Below, piece after piece: positions 27,084 through 38,300 of a DNA stretch of 64,000 bases. The notes beneath the pieces are model-generated. The model was not told the DNA's origin, did not search any database, and saw nothing but the letters and a program-made list of their open reading frames with translations. The stretch is from contig NZ_JQKI01000023.1 in NCBI RefSeq assembly GCF_000745965.1, forward strand, positions 1 through 64,000, written 5' to 3'. How positions within the stretch are numbered: position 1 is the first letter of the stretch; every line of letters starts with the position of its first letter. The translations under genes were made by a program, and so were the position numbers. This DNA is from Edaphobacter aggregans DSM 19364 (GTDB lineage: Bacteria > Acidobacteriota > Terriglobia > Terriglobales > Acidobacteriaceae).

Positions 27084-28088
27084 ATGTCCGACGCTCCGCT
27101 CAATCCCGAAGGCCACACGCTCCCCTCCGAGTTCGTCCGCATCGAGGCCCGCGCTCTGCTCGAGCTCTCCCTCCGGCTCGACGGCCCCATGCTTCCACCC
27201 TTCACCCAGGCCGTCGATCTGCTGCTCGAGACCATCGCCCGGCAGAGTCGCATCATCGTCACCGGCATCGGCAAGAGCGGCATCATCGCCCGCAAGATCG
27301 CCGCCACGCTCCGCTCCACCGGAACCCCCGCCCACTACCTGCATCCCGCCGACGCCGTGCACGGCGACCTCGGCATGCTCTCGCACGGCGACACCGTCAT
27401 CGCGCTCTCCTCGAGCGGCGAGACCGAAGAACTCCTCCGCCTTCTCCCGCTCCTCAAGCGGCTCGCCGACAAGATCATCACCCTCTGCGGTTGCCCAACC
27501 TCAACCCTCGCGCAGGCCAGTGATGTCGTACTCGACTCCAGCGTCTCCACCGAAGCCTGCCCGCACAACCTCGCGCCCACAGCCTCCACCACTGTCATGC
27601 TCGCCCTCGGTGACGCGCTCGCCCTCGAGGTCAGCCGACGCCGCGGCTGGCGTCCCGAAGACTTCGCAGAGCTTCACCCCGGAGGCCGCCTTGGCAAGCG
27701 CCTCGCCCGCGCCGCCGACCTGATGCACTCCGGCGATGCCCTGCCGCGCGTCCTTCCCTCAACCCCCATGCCCCAGGTCATCTACGAGATGTCCCGCAAG
27801 AAGCTCGGCATGACTACCGTGCTCGACGACAACGGCCTCCTGCTCGGCATGATCTCCGACGGCGACCTGCGCCGCCTGCTCGAGCGCGACGGCGGCCGTG
27901 CCCTCGATCACACTGCAGCCGAGATCATGAATACGCATCCCGTCACCATCGCGGCATCCGCGTTCGCGTCCTCTGCGCTCGCCCTGATGGAAGAGAAGAA
28001 GATCACCTCGCTGATCGTCACCGATCCTCACCATCAAGCTCAGGGCGTCGTTCATCTCCATGACCTCTGGACATTGCAGCTCCTTTGA
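27084..28088 (+). CDS. kdsD: arabinose-5-phosphate isomerase (KpsF/GutQ family)
   Basis: A 334-residue enzyme converting ribulose-5-phosphate to arabinose-5-phosphate, the first step to KDO for lipopolysaccharide. An SIS domain (about 40-175) carries TGIGKSGIIARKIAATLRST and HGDLGMLSHGDTVIALSSSG. Two CBS repeats follow (about 205-330: MPQVIYEMSRKKLGMTTVLD; MNTHPVTIAASAF). The C-terminus VVHLHDLWTLQLL ends at 28088. A homologous 12-codon tail ending in its own stop occurs again at 28543-28578, so the 3' end of this gene is duplicated with an inserted membrane-protein gene between the copies. Confidence 0.92.
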   Translation: MSDAPLNPEGHTLPSEFVRIEARALLELSLRLDGPMLPPFTQAVDLLLETIARQSRIIVTGIGKSGIIARKIAATLRSTGTPAHYLHPADAVHGDLGMLSHGDTVIALSSSGETEELLRLLPLLKRLADKIITLCGCPTSTLAQASDVVLDSSVSTEACPHNLAPTASTTVMLALGDALALEVSRRRGWRPEDFAELHPGGRLGKRLARAADLMHSGDALPRVLPSTPMPQVIYEMSRKKLGMTTVLDDNGLLLGMISDGDLRRLLERDGGRALDHTAAEIMNTHPVTIAASAFASSALALMEEKKITSLIVTDPHHQAQGVVHLHDLWTLQLL

Positions 28089-28151
28089 CGTTTCCATCAA
28101 AGTTCAAATCAACATTGAACTAAACTGGAAACCAAGGTAAATTCGACGCCA

Positions 28152-28514
28152 ATGCGCATCATTTCCGTTCGGTGGGAAGCAGTCGCAACTATATTTGCAA
28201 TTGGATACGGGATAGTTGGTCTCGGCAATTTTCTATTTTTTGCGTTTACCGATGCTCCATCCCTGTCCCTGCCCCTAGGCATAGTGGGTCCTCTTTTTCA
28301 TCTCAATATCACTATCAACCTCTCGCGGTCGACAAGCACAATCTATTGTCTTTTTGGCTGCTTTGCCTCAATTCTTGCGCATGCCTTCACCGGTTGGCTC
28401 TCGGGGGCGGCGATGGCAGTATGTTTCAATGCTCTGGCCAAGAGAACGGGTGGAATCGATGCAAAATTTGTTTCAACAACCCACGAAGAGAGTTCTGTAA
28501 ACTCCGTAAGCTAA
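28152..28514 (+). CDS. small polytopic membrane protein, unknown
   Basis: A 120-residue protein with about three hydrophobic helices (VATIFAIGYGIVGLGNFLFF; SLPLGIVGPLFHLNI; YCLFGCFASILAHAFTGWLS) and a polar C-terminus. No known family. Its GC content is clearly lower than that of kdsD and proS, and it sits between the end of kdsD and a second homologous copy of the kdsD tail. Both suggest it arrived by insertion. Confidence 0.65.
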   Translation: MRIISVRWEAVATIFAIGYGIVGLGNFLFFAFTDAPSLSLPLGIVGPLFHLNITINLSRSTSTIYCLFGCFASILAHAFTGWLSGAAMAVCFNALAKRTGGIDAKFVSTTHEESSVNSVS

Positions 28515-28515
28515 C

Positions 28516-28578
28516 ATGACTGTCTTTCGTGAGCGATGGACGTATCTCCACGATCTCTGGACTCTCGAGCTGATCTAA
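28516..28578 (+). pseudogene. second copy of the kdsD 3' end
   Basis: After an ATG at 28516 the frame reads MTVFRERWT and then YLHDLWTLELI and a stop (28543-28578). The last 12 codons align with the end of kdsD (HLHDLWTLQLL, 28053-28088), stop included. Most differences are synonymous, so this is a diverged homologue, not a fresh copy. Confidence 0.7.
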
Positions 28579-28590
28579 CCGCAGCGCCGC

Positions 28591-29069
28591 ATGCAGGAGC
28601 CTCTCAACCTCGACTCCCTCTCGATGCCCCTCACTCCAGAGGGCCTCTGCGAAGGCGAGTTCCAGCTCGTTCTCGTTCGCTTCGAGCTCCATCCCGCGCA
28701 TCACGTGCCGACCTACCAGTTCTACATGGTTCATCGCGAGACCCACGAAGTCCTCGGCAACATCCGACTCTCCATCGGCTCAACCGATCACCTCGTCCGT
28801 TAGCAGGCCACATCGGCTACGGTGTCCTTCCTCAACATCGAGGTCATCGCTACGCAGCCCGCGCCGTTCGCCTCCTCCTTCCCTTTGCGCACAGGCTCGC
28901 CATCAATCCGCTCTGGATCACCTGCGACCCCGAGAACTTCGCCTCACGAAGAACCCTCGAGCTCGCCGGCGCTGAATTAGTCGAGATCGTCGACGTTCCC
29001 GCCGACTGCATCATCCATCGCAAAGGCTATCCCCGCAAGTGCCGTTATCGTCTGTCGACGCAACCGTAA
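28591..29069 (+). pseudogene. GNAT acetyltransferase broken by one frameshift
   Basis: The first part (28591-28803) reads MQEPLNLDSLSMPLTPEGLC ... FYMVHRETHEVLGNIRLSIG then hits TAG. The continuation lies in the neighbouring frame from 28804: AGHIGYGVLPQHRGHRYAAR, FENFASRRTLELAGAELVE-like and a normal end at 29069. A missing base near 28798 (CGTTAGCAGG for a likely CGTTAxGCAGG) explains it. Together the parts make a RimJ/RimL-type acetyltransferase of about 160 residues with the acetyl-CoA motif QHRGHRYA. It may be a real mutation or a sequence error. Confidence 0.75.
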
Positions 29070-29162
29070 CGATTCGCAGACAAATCGGCCTGCGTCGGAA
29101 GTTAGAATAGGGAGAACGTCATCAAGCCCTCGCTCGAAGAGCCGGAAGGTCACTCAGAACGC

Positions 29163-30971
29163 ATGCATCGCTGGTCGCAACTCTTCATCCCCACCCTTCG
29201 TGAAGCCCCTGCAGACGCCGAGGTCGCCAGCCACAAGCTCCTTCTCCGCGCCGGCTACGTCCGCCAGCTCGGCGCAGGCATCTACAGCTATCTCTTCCTC
29301 GGCAACCGCTCCATCAACAAGATCATCGCCATCGTGCGCGAGGAGATGGACAAGATCGGCCAGGAGTTTCTGCTGCCCGCGCTCAACCCGCGCGAGATAT
29401 GGGAGGAGACCGGACGGTGGCAGGTGATGGGCGACAACATGTTCCGCCTCAAGGACCGCAAGGGCGCCGATCTCTGCCTCGGCATGACGCACGAAGAGGT
29501 CATGACCTCCATCGCGCGCAACGAGCTGCGCAGCTACAAGCAGCTCCCGCAGATCTGGTACCAGATCCAGACCAAGTTCCGCGACGAGCCGCGCCCCAAG
29601 TCCGGCCTGCTGCGCGTGCGCCAGTTCATCATGAAGGACGCCTACTCCTTTGACATCGATGAGGCGGGTCTGGACGATAGTTACAACAAGCACGATACTG
29701 CCTACCGCCGCATCTTCACTCGCTGCGGGCTCGAGTTCGTCGCCGTCGAAGCCGACTCTGGCGCCATGGGAGGCTCGGCCTCGCAGGAGTTCATGGTCTA
29801 CACCGACGCCGGCGAAGACCTCATCGCCAGCTCCTCCTCCGGCTACGCCGCCAACCTCGAGAAAGCCACTTCGCGCCTCGCTCTGGTCGAAGATCTCGCG
29901 CCCACAGGCGACGGCCAGCCCGAGCTCGTCCACACGCCCGGCCAGCGTACTATCGAAGAGGTCGGCGCCTTCCTCAACGTCCAGCCGCAGTACCAGATCA
30001 AGACCATGGCCTACATGGCCGCGCTTCCCGAGGCCGACCACGCTAAGCTCGGCGCGCTTCGTCCCGTCGTCATCTTCCTCCGCGGCGATCACTCGCTCAA
30101 CGAGGCCAAACTTGCCGCGCTCGCAGGCGGAGAACTACGCCCGATGACTCCGGAAGAAATCGTCGAGATCTTCAAGGCTCCCGCCGGCTACCTCGGCCCC
30201 ATCGGCCTCGACCCCGCGCCGCACCCGAAGAAACCCGGCACGCTCGTCATCCTCGACAAAGCTCTCGAAAGCCGCACCAACCTCATCGCCGGAGCCAACA
30301 AGGAGGGGTACCATCTTCGCAACGTCACTCCCACGCGCGACTTCAAGCCGACCGTCGTCGCCGACGTGCGCAACATTAACGAGGGCGAACTCGATCCCGT
30401 CTGCGGCGAACCTCTGCGCCTCGGCAAGGCCGTCGAGATCGGCCACATCTTCAAGCTCGGCTACAAGTACTCCAAATCCATGGGAGCCTCCGTCCTCAAC
30501 CGCGACGGTAAAGAGGTCACGCCCATCATGGGAAGCTACGGCATCGGCATCGAGCGCATCCTTACCGCGGCCATCGAGTCATCCGCCGCAGCAAACGATG
30601 GCTCCGCCTACGCCCTGCACCCGGCTATCGCGCCCTTCCAGGTCGTCGTCACCGTCACCAACACCGCCGACGCCGCCCTGTCCTCCGCCGGCGAAAAGGT
30701 TGCCGCCGAGCTCACTGAGGCCGGTCTCGACGTTCTGCTCGACGATCGCGACGAGCGCGCCGGGGTCAAGTTCAAGGACGCGGACCTCATCGGCATCCCC
30801 TATCGAATCAACATCGGACGCGGAATTGCTGAAGGCAAGGTTGAATTCGTTGACCGCCTCAACCGCCATACCCAAGAAGTTGCACTGGAGCGCATAGCCT
30901 CAACCGTAGCTGATCAGATAACATCCGCCCTGCAGCCCGCGCTTCCCGCTTTTGCCATCAAACCGTCTTAA
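29163..30971 (+). CDS. proS: prolyl-tRNA synthetase (bacterial type)
   Basis: A 602-residue class II synthetase charging tRNA-Pro. Motif 1-3 regions are visible: [17 protein letters not shown], motif 2 with LGMTHEEV and [16 protein letters not shown], motif 3 in [11 protein letters not shown]. Between motifs 2 and 3 is the YbaK-like editing domain of bacterial ProRS. The C-terminal anticodon domain has [28 protein letters not shown] likely -10 (TTAGAATAG) sits at about 29102. The PBP gene starts 12 bases after the stop and is probably co-transcribed. Confidence 0.96.
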   Translation: MHRWSQLFIPTLREAPADAEVASHKLLLRAGYVRQLGAGIYSYLFLGNRSINKIIAIVREEMDKIGQEFLLPALNPREIWEETGRWQVMGDNMFRLKDRKGADLCLGMTHEEVMTSIARNELRSYKQLPQIWYQIQTKFRDEPRPKSGLLRVRQFIMKDAYSFDIDEAGLDDSYNKHDTAYRRIFTRCGLEFVAVEADSGAMGGSASQEFMVYTDAGEDLIASSSSGYAANLEKATSRLALVEDLAPTGDGQPELVHTPGQRTIEEVGAFLNVQPQYQIKTMAYMAALPEADHAKLGALRPVVIFLRGDHSLNEAKLAALAGGELRPMTPEEIVEIFKAPAGYLGPIGLDPAPHPKKPGTLVILDKALESRTNLIAGANKEGYHLRNVTPTRDFKPTVVADVRNINEGELDPVCGEPLRLGKAVEIGHIFKLGYKYSKSMGASVLNRDGKEVTPIMGSYGIGIERILTAAIESSAAANDGSAYALHPAIAPFQVVVTVTNTADAALSSAGEKVAAELTEAGLDVLLDDRDERAGVKFKDADLIGIPYRINIGRGIAEGKVEFVDRLNRHTQEVALERIASTVADQITSALQPALPAFAIKPS

Positions 30972-30983
30972 GAAAGAAGCACC

Positions 30984-33581
30984 TTGCCCGTCAAACTCAA
31001 ATACGGCAGCAGCAAATCCGGTGGCACCCAGCGGAGCTTCATCGACAGGCTCCATCTCGAGAACCGCTTCGTCCGAGTCGCGCTGGTCGCAGTGCTAGGC
31101 TGCCTCGTACTTGCCGCCACTGTCTTCGGCTACTTCTACTTCAAGTACGAGCGCATCGTCGACGACCGGCTCGCCAAAGGGCCGATGTTTGCCAGCGTCT
31201 CGCAGATCTACGCCGCCCCGCGCGAGGTCCGCAACGGCCAGAAGCTCTCCGCCTCCACGATCGCCGCTGACCTCCACCGCGCAGGCTACAACAGCAACCC
31301 GCAGCTCGGCACCTACCAGATCAACGGCGACAGCATCTTCATCAAGCCCGGCCCCGAGAGTTACCACACCACCGACGGCGCCACCATCACGACCAGCAGC
31401 GGAGTCGTCCAGCGCATTACCGCCGAGAACGGAGCCGCGCTCAGCGCCTACGAGCTCGAGCCGCAGCTCATCACCGCGCTCTCCGAGGACAGCAGCCGAA
31501 CCAAGCGCCGCCTCATCACCTACAAAGACATTCCCCCGCGCATGGTTCAGGCGGTCACCTCCATCGAAGACCGCAACTTCTTCGAGCACAGCGGCATCAA
31601 CTTCCTTCGCATCGTCAAGTGTGGCGTCCAGGATGTCACCAGCGGCCGCAAACGCTGCGGCGGCTCCACCATCACCATGCAGCTGGCGCGCGGCTTCTTC
31701 CTCACGCCCGAGAAGCGTCTCAAGCGCAAGCTCATCGAGATCCTGATCACCTTCCAGCTCGAGTCGCGCTTCTCCAAGCAGCAGATCTTCGAGATGTACG
31801 CCAACCAGATCAACCTGGGGCACCGCGGAAGCTACGACATCAACGGATTCGGTGAGGCCTCGCAGGCCTTCTTCGGCAAAGATCTCAAGCAACTCGACAC
31901 CGCTCAGGAAGCCCTCCTCGCGGGCATGATCCAGAGCCCAAGCCGCCTCAACCCCTACCGTCACCCCGAGCGCGCCATCGCTCGCCGCAACGTTGTACTC
32001 GACTCCATGGTCGAGACCGGAGCCATCTCCGCCTCCGAGGCCACGCGCGCCAAGGCCGAGCCCCTCCGCCTGGCGCCCCTGAGCGTCGACGCCAGCGAGG
32101 CCCCCTACTTCGTCGATCTCGTCCACGATCAGCTCGTCCAGCGCATCAGCGATCAGGATCTCGCTCATCAGAGCCTCCGCATCTACACCTCTCTCGATCC
32201 CGACCTCCAGCGCGCTGCCTCCGAGGCCGTCGATATCGGCATGAAGAACGTCGACGAGATGGTGCGCAAGCGCTACGCCCGCAAAGAAGATGGCGGCCCC
32301 ATCACCTATCCGCAGGTCGCGCTCATCGCCCTTAACCCCCACACTGGCCAGGTTCTCGCCCTCGTCGGCGGAAGAAACTACGCGCAATCGCAGCTGAACC
32401 ACGCCGTCGCCCAACGTCCCACCGGCTCTATCTTCAAGCCCTTCGTCTACGCCACGGCCTACAACACTTCGCTCAATGGAACGAACATCGACGGTAACGG
32501 TCCCTTCACCGCAGTCACTAAAATCAACGACGATCCCCAGGACTTCGGTACCGCTGGTAAGTCGTATATGCCTGGCAACTTCGTGAAGGGCGAGTACCCC
32601 GGCATGGTAACTGCCGTCAACGCCCTCGCGCACTCGCTCAACATTGCCACCATCGCTCTTGCCCAGGAGGTCGGCTACAACAATGTCGCCGCGCTCGCCC
32701 GCTCAGCCGGCATCGCAAATGTCCGCGGAACCCCTTCGGTCGCAATCGGGTCCTATGACGCCACGCCTATCGATATGGCCGGCGCTTACACTGTCTTCGC
32801 CAATAGCGGAGTTCACATCAACCCGTGGATGCTCGCCTCGGTTCGCAACCCCAACGGCGACATCGTCGCCGACTACGCGCCCGAGGCCAAGCAGGTCATG
32901 GACCCGCGAGCCGCCTACCTTACGCAGTCGCTGCTCGAAGGCGTGATGAACTACGGCACCGCCGCAGCCGTCCGCGCACGCGGCTTCAGCGCTCCCGCAG
33001 CCGGCAAGACCGGAACCAGCCACGACGCCTGGTTCGCCGGCTACACCTCCAACCTCATCTGCATCGTCTGGGTCGGCAACGACGACTACACCGACGTCAA
33101 GATCGAAGGAGCCCACGCCGCTGCGCCGATCTGGGCCGAGTTCATGAAGCGTGCCATCCAGCTTCCGCAGTACTCCGACGTCAAGCCCTTCTCGCCGCCC
33201 GAGGGTGTCACCGTCGCGAAGGTCGACCGCGATTCGGGCCTGCTCGCCGACTCCTCGTGCCCCGACCACACGACGAACGCCGCCTTCCTCGACGGAACCG
33301 CGCCCACCGGGTCCTGCAGCCAGATGAACGAGAGCCCCCAGAACTTCTTCCAGAAGCTCTTCGGCCTCGGCGGCCACCCGGCAGAGCCAAATCCCGCCTC
33401 AAATCCGTCTTCTGCCGCGCCGCCACCCGTCCCGCATTCCTCTCCCGTCACCTCGCCGAACGCCACCCCTCCGCCCAGCCAGCCGGAGCAGCCGCAGAAG
33501 AAGAAGAACATCTTTCAAAAAATCTTCGGCGGCGGCGGAGACAAGAACAAACAGCCGCAGCCCGTCCCGGCCCCGCAGTAG
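30984..33581 (+). CDS. class A penicillin-binding protein (PBP1-type)
   Basis: An 865-residue bifunctional peptidoglycan synthase. Order: short cytoplasmic N-terminus, one membrane helix (about 31-52), a UB2H-like region, the GT51 glycosyltransferase domain with catalytic E195 in [13 protein letters not shown] and [15 protein letters not shown], and the transpeptidase domain with SxxK at 481-484 ([10 protein letters not shown]), SLN near 555 and KTGTS near 675. A Pro/Ser-rich tail ends in a basic motif ([18 protein letters not shown]). The start is a TTG, the only start with an upstream AAGAAAG at proper spacing after proS. The PBP1b-like region before GT51 ([14 protein letters not shown]) suggests the PBP1B branch. 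Confidence 0.92.
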   Translation: MPVKLKYGSSKSGGTQRSFIDRLHLENRFVRVALVAVLGCLVLAATVFGYFYFKYERIVDDRLAKGPMFASVSQIYAAPREVRNGQKLSASTIAADLHRAGYNSNPQLGTYQINGDSIFIKPGPESYHTTDGATITTSSGVVQRITAENGAALSAYELEPQLITALSEDSSRTKRRLITYKDIPPRMVQAVTSIEDRNFFEHSGINFLRIVKCGVQDVTSGRKRCGGSTITMQLARGFFLTPEKRLKRKLIEILITFQLESRFSKQQIFEMYANQINLGHRGSYDINGFGEASQAFFGKDLKQLDTAQEALLAGMIQSPSRLNPYRHPERAIARRNVVLDSMVETGAISASEATRAKAEPLRLAPLSVDASEAPYFVDLVHDQLVQRISDQDLAHQSLRIYTSLDPDLQRAASEAVDIGMKNVDEMVRKRYARKEDGGPITYPQVALIALNPHTGQVLALVGGRNYAQSQLNHAVAQRPTGSIFKPFVYATAYNTSLNGTNIDGNGPFTAVTKINDDPQDFGTAGKSYMPGNFVKGEYPGMVTAVNALAHSLNIATIALAQEVGYNNVAALARSAGIANVRGTPSVAIGSYDATPIDMAGAYTVFANSGVHINPWMLASVRNPNGDIVADYAPEAKQVMDPRAAYLTQSLLEGVMNYGTAAAVRARGFSAPAAGKTGTSHDAWFAGYTSNLICIVWVGNDDYTDVKIEGAHAAAPIWAEFMKRAIQLPQYSDVKPFSPPEGVTVAKVDRDSGLLADSSCPDHTTNAAFLDGTAPTGSCSQMNESPQNFFQKLFGLGGHPAEPNPASNPSSAAPPPVPHSSPVTSPNATPPPSQPEQPQKKKNIFQKIFGGGGDKNKQPQPVPAPQ

Positions 33582-33673
33582 TCTGTGCCACATCGTAAAA
33601 AATTGTCTCGCTCGACTGCACCACGACCCGAGAAATGGTCTAAGATGTTTGCTTCCGTTGCGAGAACGCCGCC

Positions 33674-34459
33674 ATGTTCTGCGAGTCAGACTCTTCGGCC
33701 GTCGCCTCGATACCCCGTCCGTCTCTCTCCCCGAGTCGGCGACGCGATCTCCTCGAACTTACCACCGGCTACGGCCTTATCCTCCTTGTGCTCTGGACGC
33801 CGCGCTACTTCCAGAGGCCCCTCTATCTCGCTGCCGTCGCCTGGATTCTTCTCGTCACCATTCTCTCGTTCGACGGCTGGGCCATCACCGGCCTGCGCCC
33901 CTCGCGACCCAGCCGTTCGCTCTGGACCCTCGGCGGCGCACTTCTCCTCGCATCCATCGCCATCGTCTTCGCCCTCAAACTCCGCACGTTGCACCACCCG
34001 CACGGCACCGCGCCCTTCATCAAGGCATTCTGGGGATACGCCCTCTGGTCGCTCGTACAGCAGTTTCTGTTGCAGTGCTTCGTCCTGCTCCGCCTGCTTC
34101 GCATCCTCCCCAGTCAACGCGCAGCGATTGCCGCGGCCGCCGGCCTCTTTGCCACCGCTCACCTCCCCAACCCGCTCCTCACCGTCATCACGCTCATCTG
34201 GGGATTCGCCGCCTGCATGCTCTTCCTTCGCTACCGCAACCTCTACACGCTGGGACTGATGCACGCGATCTTCGGAATATCCCTCGCCATCACCGTTCCC
34301 GGCCCGGTCAGCCGCAACATGCGCGTCGGCCTCGGCTATCTCCGCTACCCCTCCACACACGGCCTTCATCTCAGCCAGAGCGACCACACCGTGTCCACCG
34401 AGGCATGCGTCATCGCCGCCGCCCCTACCCTGCGCTCCGCGCGCCACGCCCGCCCGTAG
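33674..34459 (+). CDS. CPBP-like membrane protein lacking the catalytic glutamates
   Basis: A 261-residue polytopic protein with about seven hydrophobic helices. The layout matches CPBP (Abi) intramembrane proteases: the first motif region YALWSLVQQFLLQCFVLLR, then FATAHLPNP and GLMHAIFG in the expected order. The catalytic EExxxR is replaced by QQFLLQ, while the two His motifs remain. It is therefore probably inactive as a protease or uses altered chemistry. The last 94 bases overlap the 3' end of the convergent CPBP gene, so the coding C-terminus after about residue 230 lacks family features. A probable -10 (TCTAAGAT) lies near 33640. Confidence 0.65.
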   Translation: MFCESDSSAVASIPRPSLSPSRRRDLLELTTGYGLILLVLWTPRYFQRPLYLAAVAWILLVTILSFDGWAITGLRPSRPSRSLWTLGGALLLASIAIVFALKLRTLHHPHGTAPFIKAFWGYALWSLVQQFLLQCFVLLRLLRILPSQRAAIAAAAGLFATAHLPNPLLTVITLIWGFAACMLFLRYRNLYTLGLMHAIFGISLAITVPGPVSRNMRVGLGYLRYPSTHGLHLSQSDHTVSTEACVIAAAPTLRSARHARP

Positions 34460-35241
34460 AACACCCCCGCCACCGCCGCCAGCAATACATAACGCCAGTT
34501 GAAGTACGCTGCACGCTTGTTGAAGTGCGACAGCCCAAACAGCACCGCCGTCAACACCAACGCCGGAACCCGCCCCATGCGCCGCTCCAGCAGATTCTGC
34601 AACCACCCTCGAAAGAACAGTTCCTCTGGCACTGCAATGAAGAAGAACGTCCCCACAAAGGCTCCCGCAGCCCGCGCAAGACTAGGCAATCCGACGTGAA
34701 GATGCAGAAACTCCAATGCCAGCCCAAGCGGCAGCGCAATCGGCACGTAGAAGGCGAACTCCCTCAGCCCCACCACAACGTCGCGCCAGCGCAGCCGCAG
34801 ATCGAACCCCACGCCATCCAGCTGCCGGATCACCAGAAATCCATAGATCCCAGCATCCAGCAGAAGCATCTTACTGAAGACCGCCATCCGCGGCGGCCAC
34901 GCCGGCTCAAACCAGCGCAGATCGACCGCCAGCCCCAGTACCGCCAGCACAAAAAAGTCGCGCCACGTACCGCGCCCACCTGGGTCGCTCTGCCTGGCAT
35001 GCTCCAGCAGCACCGCCACCGCAACCGGAAGCAACGCATACAGCGCAAACCAGTCCCATAGAAAGATCCCGCCCCACCGCGCCACCAGCACGTAAGGAAT
35101 ACACAGCAGCGCAGGCAGCATCAGCCTCACCGGCGGTGGAAGTCTCTTCCTGAGCCCTCGAAACCAGTCTGCAAAGAACGCCGCCGCAACAAACGGCGCC
35201 AGCGTCAGCAGAGCTGCAACGACAGTAGCCGGGGCCAACAT
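34366..35241 (-). CDS. CPBP-family intramembrane glutamic endopeptidase
   Basis: A 291-residue membrane protease with eight or so helices. The CPBP motifs are intact: AVPEELFFRGWLQNLLERR (EExxxR), FGLSHFNKR (FxxxH) and AMTHASVDTVW (HxxxD). CPBP proteases process membrane or prenylated substrates, and in bacteria several act in bacteriocin immunity or toxin maturation. It faces the degenerate CPBP gene head to tail and shares 94 bases with it. The start is just outside the lhr stop region, separated by about 60 bases. Confidence 0.82.
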   Translation of the reverse strand: MLAPATVVAALLTLAPFVAAAFFADWFRGLRKRLPPPVRLMLPALLCIPYVLVARWGGIFLWDWFALYALLPVAVAVLLEHARQSDPGGRGTWRDFFVLAVLGLAVDLRWFEPAWPPRMAVFSKMLLLDAGIYGFLVIRQLDGVGFDLRLRWRDVVVGLREFAFYVPIALPLGLALEFLHLHVGLPSLARAAGAFVGTFFFIAVPEELFFRGWLQNLLERRMGRVPALVLTAVLFGLSHFNKRAAYFNWRYVLLAAVAGVFYGRAWRAERRVGAAAMTHASVDTVWSLWLR

Positions 35242-35302
35242 CCCGTCAGTCTAGTGGTTCGCAGCCCACTCTCCAACTCGCCCGCATCCGATCGCCACCA
35301 GC

Positions 35303-38300
35303 CTACCGCTCCGTTAGCGACTCCGCCTTTCTCCGCACATAGAACCCTGTCGCGCCAGCCGAAAACCCAGCCTCCAGCAGATACTTCGCCAGCGCATGTC
35401 CTCCCGCCGGAACGCCGTTCACCGTCGAGATCAGCATTCCCGCCCTCGCGTCTCCCTCCTCCTTGCGCTCCTCCACGCGCCGCACAAGAAACTCCGCCAG
35501 CCCTTGCGCCACATGCGATCGCTGCGGCTCTTCCTCCGGCAGAAACACCTGCACATTCGGATTCCCCCGCCGCAGATACGCAACCAACGCCCCATCCCCA
35601 AGAATCACCTTCGCCCCGACGCTGCGCGTCAGCAGCGTCCCCGCCTCCGCCGCCGGCCAGCGCAGCAGAGCCCCATGAGGATTCGCCGGATCCGTCGCCG
35701 CCAGCTCCACCATCTCCACCTTGCCGTCTTCCCGCCGCGCACGCAGCGACCGCAACAGCTCCACCGCCGCCGGCAGCGCAAACTGCGTCGCTCCCAGTTC
35801 CGCCGCAAAGTACCCGCGCCGAACCTTCCCGCTCTCCTCCATCGCCTTCAGCACGTCGTAGACTGCCGAGAATCCCCCCGGCAACCCCTCCGCATGCGCC
35901 GTCTCGCGAAACACGACGCCATAGCGGGCAAGCAGCTGCGACGCCACCCGATGGCTCCACTCCGTAGCCGACCTCCCCTCGGCAAACGCCGCCGCCTGCA
36001 GCGCCCATCGCCCCTGCCCACTCGGGGGTGTAGTCCGTCTCGACCTGAACCCCGCCTGAAATCCCACTTCCCTCCGCACAGGCCTGCGCGACGCCGCCGG
36101 AGGCTCGCAGTAAGCCCGCAGCGCCGCCATGCCATCGTTGGTCATCATCCCCCGCCACACCAGCCGCCACAGAGCATCCAGCGTCTCACCTGGATACCCT
36201 CCGCCTACGCCCTCATGCAGCTCCTGAAAGAACGAAGCCCCCCGCGCCCTCAGGTACTCGACAATCGCACCCTCCCGCTCATTGCTCTCCGTTCCCAGCT
36301 CCCTGCCACCTGCCTGCAGAGGCCACAGCGCCGATAGCTGCTCCGCAAGATAGAGCGTAACCCGACCATCCCGCTCCCCCAGCGGCTCCAGCCCCACCCA
36401 CACCACCTCGCCCGCGGCGATCAGCGTATCCAGGTCGCTCGTCCTGTAACCCGCAATCCGCGCCGGCAGAATCTCCGTCTCCAGAATCGACGCCGGCAGC
36501 GGTGCTCCCTGCAGACTCTCGATCGCATCCAGCAGCGCATCCAGACCCTTTCGCGGCTGCACCACGCCCTGCCATCGCGTCAGCATCCTCGCCAGCGTCC
36601 TCTGCTCCACCGGCTCCACCTCGCGGCGCAGACGAGCCAGGCTCTTGCGCCGGATCGTCCGCAGCACCTCGTCCTCGCACCACTCGCGATGCGCTCCCCC
36701 CGGTCGGAAACCTCCCTCAACGAGACGTCCCGCCTGCACGAGCCGCTCGAGCACCGCCTCCACCCGTTCCACCGGCACGCCGAATCGCGACGCGCACTCC
36801 GGCGTAGTGAACGGCCCATGCGTCCGCGCAAACCTCCGCACCAGGTCCACCGTCGCATCCGGCGCTACCTCCAGAAACGCCGCAGGCAATCGCGCCGGGA
36901 GCGCCACTCCCACCGCATCGCGATACCGCGCCGCATCCTCCACCGCGATCAGTCTCCGCTCACCCGCAAGCTCCACCTCCAGCACGCGCTTCGCCCGCAG
37001 CAGCTTCTCCACGCTTCCGCAGACCGCATCGTTCGCGCACCTGAGCCGCAGCTCCTCTCGCGTCAGATCCCCCAGCCGCAGCAGCAGATCGTGCACGCCG
37101 TCCATCGTCCGCGCCTTGTAGTTGTCCACGAGGCACTGCAGCTGCTCCTCGGTCTCCTCGATCGCGCCCGCGTCCAGCAGCTCGCGGAGGTCCGCATCGC
37201 CCATCAGCTCGCGCAGCTGATCCTGATCGATCGCCAGCGTCTGAGCCCTCCGCTCGGCAAGCGGAGCATCGCCGTCGTACAGATAATTCGCCACGTACCC
37301 AAACAGCAGAGCCGAAGCGAACGGGCTCGGCGTCCGCGAGTCCACCGTATGCACCCGCAGCGTTCGATTCGCCACACTCTCCAGCGTCTCCATCAGGGCC
37401 GGCATATCGAACACATCCCTCAGGCACTCGCGATACGCCTCCAGCACCATCGGAAACTCCGCATACCGGCTCGCCACCCGCAGCAGGTCATACGCCCGCT
37501 TCCGCTGCTGCCACAGCGGAGTCCTGCCATCCGCCCGCCTCCTCGGCAGCAGCAACGCCCTCGCCGAGCTCTCACGAAACTTCGCCGCAAACATCGGCGT
37601 CGCGCTCAGCTGCCCCATCACCAGCTCAGCCGCCTCCGTCGCCTCCAGCAAAAACGGCTCGACACTCGGCGGCTCGTCCGTCTCCGGAAAGCGCAGCACA
37701 AACCCGTCCTCGCTCCACATCGCCTCCACATCAGGACCACCCAGCGCCCGCACCTTCGCCGTAGCCGCCATCGACCACGGCGCATGCACGCGGCTTCCAA
37801 AAGGCGTCAGCACACACACCCTCCAGAAGCCCAGCTCATCGCGCACCCGCTCCACCACAACATTGCGGTCATCCGGAACCACCACCGTCGCCAGCTCCTG
37901 ATCCGCGATGTAACGAAGCACATTCTCCGCCGCCACCGGATCCAGATCGTGCGACTCCACCAGCCTCGCCACCGCCGCTCCCCGCGGCATCTCGCGCACC
38001 TCCCGCACCAGCGCGCCGATCCTGCGCCCAAACTCCAGCGGCCTCCCCGCTCTGTCTCCATGCCAGAACGGCGTCTTCCCCGCCTCGCCCGGCGCCGGCG
38101 TCACCAGCACACGGTCATGCGTAATCTCTTCGATCCTCCACGCCGAAGCCCCCAGCACAAACGTCTCCCCGGGCTTGCTCTCGAAGACCATCTCCTCATC
38201 CAGCTCGCCCACCCGCACCGGCTTCGCCCGCTCGCCGGCAAGAAACACGCCATACATCCCACGATCCGGAATCGTCCCCGCATTCAGAATCGCAATCCGC

